A stretch of DNA of 64,000 bases from CAXBNB01 sp040151475 (lineage in GTDB: Bacteria; Bacteroidota; Bacteroidia; Cytophagales; Cyclobacteriaceae), in assembly GCF_040151475.1 (NCBI RefSeq), contig NZ_JBDKWG010000123.1:43800-107799 (forward strand), in the 5' to 3' direction. Position numbers and translations under genes: made by a program. Under the pieces are notes generated by a model. The model ran no database searches, was not told the origin of the DNA, and saw nothing but the letters and a program-made list of their open reading frames with translations. Shown here in pieces: positions 36,313 through 43,681 of the stretch (position 1 is the first letter of the stretch; every line of letters starts with the position of its first letter).

Positions 36313-36434
36313 GTTGTCTAGTTTTACTTGTTTAACCTGATTTTTAAAAAATTTGGAACCTTCCAATTTTGATAAACCCGGCCAAAGAATACCTGACCAA
36401 GACCTGACAGGTTTCGAAAACCTGTCAGGTCTTC
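36208..36434. repeat. 227-bp tandem duplication, unit 1 (RAYT 5' end plus REP)
   Basis: The unit covers the first ~34 codons of the RAYT, about 85 bases upstream of it, and a REP palindrome at 36399-36433 (loop CGA). It is followed immediately by unit 2 of exactly the same length, with roughly ten substitutions between them. Confidence 0.9.
36399..36433. repeat. REP palindrome, second copy
   Basis: Perfect 16-bp stem AAGACCTGACAGGTTT / AAACCTGTCAGGTCTT with loop CGA, at the boundary of the two 227-bp units. Confidence 0.9.
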
Positions 36435-36539
36435 TTTGGCCCACTGCTGCAAAAAATACCTGTAGTTTTCAGATGTCTGGAAAAGGTTGTCGTTTCCATT
36501 GGCGTGGTTGTATATATAATAGCAGGCTTCCGGTTGCAT
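36435..36539 (-). pseudogene. Duplicated N-terminal fragment of the RAYT gene
   Basis: From the ATG at 36537-36539 it encodes MQPEACYYIYNHANGNDNLF and on to LQQWAK, as in the intact RAYT, then runs into REP sequence and unrelated codons. It lacks the HUH and Tyr motifs. It arose with the 227-bp tandem duplication. Confidence 0.85.
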
Positions 36540-36625
36540 GTTGTTTAGTTTTACTTGTTTAACCTGATTTTTGAAAAAATTGGAACCTTCTAATTTTGAT
36601 AAACCCGGCCAAAGAATACCTGACC

Positions 36626-36660
36626 AAGACCTGACAGGTTTTGAAAACCTGTCAGGTCTT
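36626..36660. repeat. REP palindrome, third copy
   Basis: Perfect 16-bp stem AAGACCTGACAGGTTT / AAACCTGTCAGGTCTT with loop TGA, two bases beyond which the stop region of the 213-aa gene at 36664 begins. Confidence 0.9.
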
Positions 36661-36663
36661 CTA

Positions 36664-37305
36664 TCAATCATTCACCACCTTGCGGGCGGCTGTGTAGCCG
36701 TTGTGGAAGCTGGCGTTGGCACGCTTGAAGCGGCTCAGCACCTTGTCGAGTTTTTCGGTGATGGCCGTGCCTTCTTTAAAAAGGGCCTCCATATCTTTAG
36801 TGGCTGCCCTGCTGGCTACCTGATAGGCTCTGGGCTTGCCCCTGGAGGCCAGGAACTGGTCCATGTCCTGCTTTATGTCATCCACCTGCGCGCTGGTCAT
36901 GCCATAGTCGGCCATGGCTTCCATGTGCTGCTCCAGCAGGGCGATCATCTGTTTTGATTTGATTTCAAAATCTTCGTTGGGCAGGGAAAGGTAGTCGGTC
37001 TTGGAGTTGGAGGCCTGCTGTTCCAGTTCGGCATTGCCCACATCGGCCGCATAGGCCTCCAGGATGTCGTCCAGCAGGTCGAGCTTCTCTGCCATCAGCT
37101 TCTTCAGTGCCGCAACGGACTTGCCGATAAAAACCTGCGCACCTGCCTGGCTGGAGGCGGCTTCCTCTATGCCGGCTATCAGGGCCGACAGTTGGTTTTT
37201 GTAGTTACCGATGATGGGTATGGCACTCCATAGGGCGTTTTGTGCATCCAGGTAGTCGTTGGTGGCCCGGTACATTTCCAGGCGGTTGATCTGTTGTTGG
37301 TTCAT
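36664..37305 (-). CDS. Helical hypothetical protein between cas9 and the RAYT
   Basis: 213 aa, almost entirely predicted helix, without signal peptide, membrane segment or recognised motif (MNQQQINRLEMYRATNDYLD...). The composition is Ala/Gln/Leu/Asp-rich, and the DNA is visibly more GC-rich than cas9, which suggests a different origin. It lies on the cas strand, 202 bases after cas9, and ends almost inside a REP palindrome. It does not resemble Csn2, Cas4 or a known anti-CRISPR by eye. It may be cargo of the REP/RAYT insertion or an accessory to the locus; neither can be decided from sequence. Confidence 0.7.
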   Translation of the reverse strand: MNQQQINRLEMYRATNDYLDAQNALWSAIPIIGNYKNQLSALIAGIEEAASSQAGAQVFIGKSVAALKKLMAEKLDLLDDILEAYAADVGNAELEQQASNSKTDYLSLPNEDFEIKSKQMIALLEQHMEAMADYGMTSAQVDDIKQDMDQFLASRGKPRAYQVASRAATKDMEALFKEGTAITEKLDKVLSRFKRANASFHNGYTAARKVVND

Positions 37306-37507
37306 AGCGCAACTATTTATTGGTTATACATGTTTTTCTTTTCGTCCAGGGCTTATACCGGGCCCTTCGGCATTTGTTTTTGGCCCTTCAGGGCTTCTTT
37401 GTTTCCGTTCAGCGGTCATTTTGCCCGGCTCAGGGCTTATTGGTGTACATTTAGTAGTTGTTTTTGTCCTTTCAGTAGCCATTTGTGTTCATTTAGGGCT
37501 TGTTTTG
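37306..37507 (-). repeat. Degenerate ~21-nt tandem repeats after the cas9 stop
   Basis: About eight diverged units of 19-22 bases with the plus-strand core TTCAGGGCTT followed by TTTTG (examples CCCTTCAGGGCTTCTTTG, CGGCTCAGGGCTTATTGG, TTCATTTAGGGCTTGTTTTG). Read on the minus strand in the cas9 frame, each unit is about seven codons, of the form K-P-stop-x-x-x-N, and the first unit begins directly after the cas9 stop. No gene or clear promoter is seen in these 202 bases. Confidence 0.7.
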
Positions 37508-40500
37508 TTAAGTAGCTGCTTTAATGTTGCCGAGCCGATCCACGTTGAGTTTGATACAGATATTTTTAATTTGCTCCCCATTCAAACTTGTAGTTTCATT
37601 TGTTTGAGAACCTGGATTTTTACCTGTTTTAGGATTAATCGGTTTTAAATCAACCTCGTATTCATCTATTTCTGATGCGTGATTTATAGGTCTAAAATAG
37701 ATATCATAACTTTTGTTACTACCAGTAAACCTATTAAAGGCATATATTAGCTCATGACCTTGATCATCAACTTTAACACTGTCATTTTGAGTCAGTGTGA
37801 ACAGAAATCGATAGCTCTCTCCATCCTCACTATAAATTTGTTTTTCAATTGGTAAATCATTTGTACTTGTTGACTTCTGATAGTCGATTAAGTCAAAGAG
37901 ACTGATTTCTTTGAATAATCTTAATGGATTTTTTCTACTAATTTTTGATTTATCATCTATTTCATAGATGGCTATGTAAAAGTTGGTTCCTTTATCCACC
38001 TTAACAAATTGACGGTACTTATTTGTGTTCTCGCTGTTACCTACTCTTTTTTCGTTTCCAAAACCAGTATAAGTTCTAACTTTCCTGATTGGGGCATGAT
38101 TTTTTTCTTCTCCCTTCTTATTCATATTGAGTTTTCTCAGATTCTCAGGAGTGTTCATTTTAACAATTTCTTCGGGTGTGAATGCAATTTCAGGATGTTC
38201 AACAATTTTATCTTTGAACTGCTCTTCGTTTCGGAATTTTCTGTCTGAAACTTGATCAATAAACACATTAAGTTTTGTGTAATCAACTTTTTGGTATCTA
38301 TAGTGATTTGCCCTCAGGTATGAGGTAAAGTCATCAAAAGTATCAAAATCAGTTTCATTATCGCTTACTATTGCGCCTAACTCGTGTTTTTCTAAAACTG
38401 CTTCGTAGTAATCCAAAGCTTCTTCGAAAGGGAGTTCAACAGTGTCAAATTCATCCAACTGTCTATTTAAAATCCTTTGAATCCCTTTATCAGCTACTTG
38501 ATTTTTTATTTTATCTCTATTAAAGGAGGTATTTAATTCGCTATTAAATCTACTTACAGCTTGATAAGCAATACACGTTACTTTCTCATTCTTGAATTGG
38601 GCTTTTAGTCTCTGTTCAAACCTTTCTGTTGACTTGGTTTCATTTATGATGGATTCAATTTTTCCTCTTAATTCATTATCTACTATTGCATCAGGATACT
38701 TAAAAAAGAAGTCAATATTTTTTAGTAGCTGCTTGTTTTCTCGTTCCCCAATATCAACTCTTCCATAAAATGTTCCCTTTCCTAAACTTCTGCGAATTGC
38801 CCAATTTTTTATTTTTTTTTGAGAAATTAAGCCCTTTTCCGGCTTACCATTTTTACCAATTCGGAGATTGCCATTTTCGTCTTTGTAGCTTTCGTGCCGG
38901 TTTACAGTTTTGTTGATCACCCGAAGATTTTGTTTGAAGGTTGCCACGATATGCTGTAGGGCATTTAATACCATTGCTTTGTAGTCACCCTTTGAATCCG
39001 AGTCTTTGTAGAAATAAGACATTGTTTTTATTGTATCTCTTGTGGATTCTTCAGCGTCCGGTTGTCTTACTTCTCCGGGAAACATGAAATACCAGTCCTT
39101 TTCATTTGGGTTGTCTTTCTTTGGTTTGGAGAACATAAGTTTTCTTTTCAGTGTTTCTCTGTACTTTTTTATTTGCCTTTGTTTATCAAAGTCCGGAGAC
39201 TTAGCGCCAGCATTGATGTTGTTGATGTAGTTGACGTGATCTCTTGTACAGAGAGCGACTATCAGCGCATCCAATGCATGGTGTCGATGGTCAATGCGCT
39301 TGATATTATATGATTCATCCTTTTTCCGAATGCTATCGTCCAGGTTGCAGTCAAAGTATTTATGCCCGGATTTTGATAGCCTTTCCTGCCCGAATAGACT
39401 TGATTTTGTTAATTCATTCATCCTGATGAATCGTGGCGCAACAAGTTCTTTCCAGACCTGATCCAATCTCCATTCTTCTTTCAGTTTTCCCGTTACTGCG
39501 CCAGTTACGGGTAATACATTCTTAGAAAGGAACTCAACCTCACCTTCCTCCCGAACGACATGGCTTAAAAGTTCCATTGCTTTCCGGGCAATATGGCGGG
39601 CGTTGTTTAGCTGACTATTAGTAAATCCTTTAGGGATTTCTTTTGACAGCAAGATGTATCTCTTGCTGCCGGAAAACCGGGACGTTACTATGCTTACATA
39701 GGTGTCGTCATCTACTATTTTAACCATCTTGCCATGTGCTACACAGTATTGCTCACGTTCTTTTGGCTGATTGACGAATTCACGTCCTGTTTGGTCGCTT
39801 TTCAGTTTGTTTACTTCTCTTTCACAGACTACCTTGTTGCTGAGTGAATCATTGGTGATGGAAGCTTGGGGGAATACATGGTCAATGTTGTACTTGTCGC
39901 CATCAAATAGGTCGGTAAGCTTAATAGGTAAATTAGTGTAAGGTGATCTATAGCCCTGTTCTATCCACAATTTGTACTTTTCAAAAGTTTCTTTTGTGAT
40001 AGGCGATTTGAGAAGGCTGTCAATATCATCACGTTCGGCTTTTTTCTTATACTGATGTTGATTCAAGACGGCATCTTCTACAATCTTCAACCTTTCAAAA
40101 TGGTCAGAATTCTTCGGGTTTGCGTTATACGGACTGCTTGCTAAAAACTCTTCCAAAACCTGCCGGATTCGTTTGTTTTGTGCCCGGTTCCCTTTTTGTC
40201 TGTTTGTTTCAGCTTCTTTTTCTTTAACAGATTTCTTTAGTTCCCGCCCAACTTCAACATGGATTTCATTAAAGTAATTGGGCTGACTATTTCCTAATTC
40301 TTTATGCTCCCAGATATCAGCCACTACCTGCATCATTTCCAGGATTACTTTTTCAGCAACGGGGTTATTCAAGGAATGTTGTTTTAACTCCTGATGCAAT
40401 TGTTTTCTGATGTCATCGGGAGATTTCCACTGGATGGCCTGAGCCAATTCCGAATGACGCCCATAAACCAGATAAGACGTTTTTGTCAGGTCGAGAGAAG

Positions 40501-43192
40501 TGAAGTCTGTAGCTTCCTTAAACTCTCTGAAAGCCTTGAACAAGCCTTTTGGAAACGGAACTTTGGCATCATTGTCGGTAAATTTTTTCCATTCAATTTC
40601 TTCCGCTTCAAAATCAATCTTGCTTAGCCGGTTGAGTATTTCGTCTATCCGTTCGTTGATGGAGTGTTTCCACAGGGCTTCATACAGGCTTTGTCTTGTT
40701 TCTTCTGCTTCTTTTCCCGTTTTATTTGAGTTGGCTATGAAGGACGAAATCCTGGATTTATCATGGCTGATGATTTCTAAATCGGCCTTGTACGCTGAAA
40801 GGTCAAACTTCCCTGTAAAGCGATTTTCTCCCATTCTCAGGAAGGGAAGCAGCCTTTTCAAAGCCTTCTCAGAATAAGCGCAGTACCTCGAAGCGAACTT
40901 TGGATAATTGGTAAAGCCCTCAATAACCTTTCCTTTGATTTCGTCAGAAACGACACTTTCATTTAAAAAGCGGTTAAAGAAGGTTTTGATACTCTTGCTG
41001 TCATTTTCCTTACGCTCTTTGTAGTTCACCGAATAGAGGTAATGCCAAAGCTCTATTTCTTTTTCCTGGGTCAGGAAATCAGCATACTCAGTAAAGCCAC
41101 ATCTATTGAATCTGGTGGCGAAACTCACCCGTGTTTCATTGCCTTTTAGTTCTTCATCCTCTGGAAAATTCCAGACATAGTTTTCAATGTCTTTTATCTC
41201 AAACCTGGACTTACAGAAGGAAAGAAATTGCTTTTGATTAAGCGATTGTCGGTTATTCATTAAATCGTAAAGTGCCTGATATGCTTCCTTATCAAAATAG
41301 TCACTCGTCACATCCACATTGGTGGAGGGTTTACCATCAGTTTTCCGCTCTAACTGGGTCAGTCTCAAATTGTGCAGTTTGTCCCAAATCCTGAATTCCT
41401 GAAAGAAGGGGTGGGATGCCGAAACGGCTTTGTGGTAAATAGCTTCCTTGCTGATCGTAATCTCCCCGGTTTCCTTATCAACTATTTCAATAGGCTTTCC
41501 TGTTTTTTTGTCACGCAATTCCTGACAATGCCTGATTTCGTATTTACAGTCTGCTATTTCTGATTTTTTGGTTTTCAGTGGTCTTTGGTACAGCAGGATG
41601 TCTTCTACGAGTAGGTGCTCAATCGTGTCTTTATTGCTTAACAGGTTTTTTGCATGGGATTCGTTTTTGGGATATAGCGTTTTGACACATCTTTCAAAAA
41701 GTGCTGCATCTTTCAGGCTATTGTGGAATTTTCTTTGTGTGGCTATAATTTGCTTCAGTTCCTCACGATAAAAATCTCGCTCAACCACCTGGAACATGCC
41801 ACCAATGATCTTGGTGCGTTTTTCTGTTTTGGCATCATCTTTCAAGATGCTGTATATTTTGGGCGATATATAGTTTTCCACATTCCCTTTCTCGTCTACA
41901 TAACCATTTAAACTATTGAATTGTAACGCTTCTTTTTCAGTTTTTTTCTTTAATAATCTCCAATTACTGGCTTTGTTTGGATCAAGCAATTTGAATTCCG
42001 AAAAAGGGTCTTTTGAAATACTTAGATTAAGTGAATCACCTTTTTTAGATGGCTTGATTAGTTCTCCTTTTCTGTTATAGAGTCTCGTTAAGAAAACCTC
42101 CTCTTTTATTTCTCTATCAGTTTTTTTGAATTTATTGAAATCTGAATAGTTAGTATCAACTTGCCAACCATTGCCATATTTTTTCAAATATTTGCCTTTG
42201 GTATCTTTCGGACTTATATCCGAAACCTTTAATTCAAAGATGTCTTCAACTTTATATATGGTCTTGGTCTCATCATTATCTGTTCCCTCATCATTTAATA
42301 TTGTGAACCGCTCAACAATTTTAACTTCATCTATATTGTCTTTTAATTCAGTAATCTGTTCAGTTGAGTATTCCTTGTATGAGTATCCGTTTTCTAAACG
42401 AATATTGAAGTAGGTGCCAAATTCATCTTTTGCTTTGAACACTTGAACTACCTTAAGCACAAGTGATTCAATCTCAATCTTGCTTGTATCTACTGCTTCC
42501 TGAATGATTTTCGTAATCCCAAACTCATTCAGTTTTTCAGACAAGTCATCAAATTCATCAAGTGCTTCTATTTTCTCGTATCCCCGTTTTTGGTTGTAGC
42601 TGAGTAATACCCAAGCCAACTCTTCCAAAGTCAAAGGTTTTTTGTTTTCTTTTTCTAATGTTTCTTTTTCCTTTAGAGCTTTGTCCCGTAAATAGTAAAG
42701 TGTCCAGTCATAAGGAATCCGTTTTCCCTTTTCATTTTTGACACTTTCATGACCAATGTCTTTGAGCATTTCCTCGTAAGAATCCATAAAAAGGAATTCG
42801 GACTTCTGTCCATGCTTTTTAGGTAAGTAGGCAAATTTCGGTTCCTTGTTTTCTTTAAACTGGCCACACTTTTCACCTTTTTCGTTCGTGAAATCAATTT
42901 CAAGCTTATAATGTTGTGGGAGTGCATCAAGTAAATTAAGCACGAGATGTAACCTGTCCCTTCTAAGCAGGTAGCGTTCATTCAACCGTCTTGGACCTCT
43001 TTTTTCAGTTCGGGCTGCTGCTGCACTTTTTATCTTCCCACTCGCTTCAAAATCCCCGATTTCTCCGGCATCCATCGGTAAAATGCGGGAACCCAATGCA
43101 ATAATTTTCACAGTTCCATTTTCATGGTCAATTTCAACCAGCGCCCAGCCAATCGAGTTGGTACCCAAATCAAGTCCTAAAATCTTTTTCAT
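37508..43192 (-). CDS. cas9: Cas9, type II-C, unusually long (1894 aa)
   Basis: RNA-guided DNA endonuclease. RuvC-I is MKKILGLDLGTNSIGWALVE with Asp8. An Arg-rich bridge helix spans ~57-85 (RTEKRGPRRLNERYLLRRDR). RuvC-II is EIHVEVGRE with Glu980. HNH is YNIDHVFPQ with Asp1104, His1105, Asn1119 and Asn1128, spaced as in S. pyogenes Cas9. RuvC-III is DHRHHALDAL with His1305 and Asp1308. All nuclease residues are present. Typical II-C enzymes have roughly 1000-1500 aa; the surplus lies in an insertion after NQKRGYEK (~207-455), in REC, and in ~585 residues after RuvC-III that must contain the WED and PAM-interacting parts. The ATG lies 36 bases from the tracrRNA anti-repeat on the other strand. 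Confidence 0.97.
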   Translation of the reverse strand: MKKILGLDLGTNSIGWALVEIDHENGTVKIIALGSRILPMDAGEIGDFEASGKIKSAAAARTEKRGPRRLNERYLLRRDRLHLVLNLLDALPQHYKLEIDFTNEKGEKCGQFKENKEPKFAYLPKKHGQKSEFLFMDSYEEMLKDIGHESVKNEKGKRIPYDWTLYYLRDKALKEKETLEKENKKPLTLEELAWVLLSYNQKRGYEKIEALDEFDDLSEKLNEFGITKIIQEAVDTSKIEIESLVLKVVQVFKAKDEFGTYFNIRLENGYSYKEYSTEQITELKDNIDEVKIVERFTILNDEGTDNDETKTIYKVEDIFELKVSDISPKDTKGKYLKKYGNGWQVDTNYSDFNKFKKTDREIKEEVFLTRLYNRKGELIKPSKKGDSLNLSISKDPFSEFKLLDPNKASNWRLLKKKTEKEALQFNSLNGYVDEKGNVENYISPKIYSILKDDAKTEKRTKIIGGMFQVVERDFYREELKQIIATQRKFHNSLKDAALFERCVKTLYPKNESHAKNLLSNKDTIEHLLVEDILLYQRPLKTKKSEIADCKYEIRHCQELRDKKTGKPIEIVDKETGEITISKEAIYHKAVSASHPFFQEFRIWDKLHNLRLTQLERKTDGKPSTNVDVTSDYFDKEAYQALYDLMNNRQSLNQKQFLSFCKSRFEIKDIENYVWNFPEDEELKGNETRVSFATRFNRCGFTEYADFLTQEKEIELWHYLYSVNYKERKENDSKSIKTFFNRFLNESVVSDEIKGKVIEGFTNYPKFASRYCAYSEKALKRLLPFLRMGENRFTGKFDLSAYKADLEIISHDKSRISSFIANSNKTGKEAEETRQSLYEALWKHSINERIDEILNRLSKIDFEAEEIEWKKFTDNDAKVPFPKGLFKAFREFKEATDFTSLDLTKTSYLVYGRHSELAQAIQWKSPDDIRKQLHQELKQHSLNNPVAEKVILEMMQVVADIWEHKELGNSQPNYFNEIHVEVGRELKKSVKEKEAETNRQKGNRAQNKRIRQVLEEFLASSPYNANPKNSDHFERLKIVEDAVLNQHQYKKKAERDDIDSLLKSPITKETFEKYKLWIEQGYRSPYTNLPIKLTDLFDGDKYNIDHVFPQASITNDSLSNKVVCEREVNKLKSDQTGREFVNQPKEREQYCVAHGKMVKIVDDDTYVSIVTSRFSGSKRYILLSKEIPKGFTNSQLNNARHIARKAMELLSHVVREEGEVEFLSKNVLPVTGAVTGKLKEEWRLDQVWKELVAPRFIRMNELTKSSLFGQERLSKSGHKYFDCNLDDSIRKKDESYNIKRIDHRHHALDALIVALCTRDHVNYINNINAGAKSPDFDKQRQIKKYRETLKRKLMFSKPKKDNPNEKDWYFMFPGEVRQPDAEESTRDTIKTMSYFYKDSDSKGDYKAMVLNALQHIVATFKQNLRVINKTVNRHESYKDENGNLRIGKNGKPEKGLISQKKIKNWAIRRSLGKGTFYGRVDIGERENKQLLKNIDFFFKYPDAIVDNELRGKIESIINETKSTERFEQRLKAQFKNEKVTCIAYQAVSRFNSELNTSFNRDKIKNQVADKGIQRILNRQLDEFDTVELPFEEALDYYEAVLEKHELGAIVSDNETDFDTFDDFTSYLRANHYRYQKVDYTKLNVFIDQVSDRKFRNEEQFKDKIVEHPEIAFTPEEIVKMNTPENLRKLNMNKKGEEKNHAPIRKVRTYTGFGNEKRVGNSENTNKYRQFVKVDKGTNFYIAIYEIDDKSKISRKNPLRLFKEISLFDLIDYQKSTSTNDLPIEKQIYSEDGESYRFLFTLTQNDSVKVDDQGHELIYAFNRFTGSNKSYDIYFRPINHASEIDEYEVDLKPINPKTGKNPGSQTNETTSLNGEQIKNICIKLNVDRLGNIKAAT

Positions 43193-43215
43193 GCGGGATT
43201 TTTAAAAATTATATG

Positions 43216-43223
43216 TACATTTG
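43216..43223 (+). promoter_or_regulatory. -7 box of the tracrRNA promoter
   Basis: TACATTTG fits the Bacteroidetes -7 consensus TAnnTTTG exactly and lies six bases before the anti-repeat, so transcription would start at or just before the anti-repeat. The -33 element (TTG/TTTG) is not clear; that position overlaps the first codons of cas9. Confidence 0.65.
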
Positions 43224-43228
43224 AACTA

Positions 43229-43305
43229 ATTGAAAGCCAATCACAATAAGGATTATTCCGTTGTGAAAACATTCAAGGCGGGGATCATTCCTCGCCTTCT
43301 TTATT
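43229..43305 (+). ncRNA. tracrRNA
   Basis: The anti-repeat ATTGAAAGCCAATCACAA (43229-43246) is perfectly complementary to repeat bases 2-19, without the internal bulge usual in type II duplexes. Next comes a nexus-like AAGGATTATTCCGTTGTG, the same layout as AAGGCTAGTCCGTTATC in S. pyogenes tracrRNA. The 3' end is a hairpin AAGGCGGGG-ATCATT-CCTCGCCTT (43275-43298, 9 bp with one G-T) followed by CTTTATTT as terminator. It is transcribed divergently from cas9. It guides RNase III processing of pre-crRNA and loads crRNA into Cas9. Confidence 0.92.
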
Positions 43306-43546
43306 TCCCTCAGAATTTATAAAAAACTATTGAATTAGTTACTTAAAAAAAACATGAATATTGTCACATGATCCAAACAGCCCTTTTTAATCCAAAATAA
43401 AAGTCAAAAAGTTCAAATAAGTTGCATTTATTCATTTTTTAAGCTGCAAAAACCACCTTAACCATACGTTGCATCTTTCCTAAACCAACAAATACTTCCA
43501 ATCAATGGTTTATAATAACTTTACCTATCACAACATTAATCTTGAA

Positions 43547-43609
43547 AACTTTCCAAAAGTCAGACTCAGATGTATGTAGTGCTGTAATTGAATAAACTTT
43601 TGGAAAGTT
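43547..43609. repeat. 14-bp inverted repeat in the cas9/PUL 2 intergenic region
   Basis: AACTTTCCAAAAGT (43547-43560) and ACTTTTGGAAAGTT (43596-43609) are exact inverses 35 bases apart. The rest of 43306-43623 is AT-rich with no gene visible. Confidence 0.6.
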
Positions 43610-43623
43610 CGGGATAACCGCCC

Positions 43624-43658
43624 AAAAAAAAGCCGTTTCCTCTGTACGAAGAAACGGC
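43624..43658 (-). terminator. Terminator of the PUL 2 operon
   Basis: GCCGTTTC (43632-43639) pairs with GAAACGGC (43651-43658). On the minus strand the stem is followed by eight T. It lies 24 bases after the stop of the last PUL 2 gene. Confidence 0.85.
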
Positions 43659-43681
43659 CTTATGGCTGCTTTTTGTTTTTC

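Larger units (their letters stand above)
36435..36661. repeat. 227-bp tandem duplication, unit 2
   Basis: Copy of 36208-36434 with scattered substitutions (for example TCGTTTCC for TCGCTTCC). It ends with the third REP palindrome at 36626-36660. Confidence 0.9.

Noticed and set aside
36324..36671. 115-aa open frame upstream of the RAYT as a separate gene
   Set aside because: It is the duplicated RAYT 5' end plus REP DNA without HUH or Tyr motifs; annotated as a pseudogene fragment.
36664..37305. Calling the helical protein Csn2, Cas4 or an anti-CRISPR
   Set aside because: No sequence feature supports any of these; Csn2 would also contradict the II-C assignment, and the protein may simply belong to the REP/RAYT insertion.
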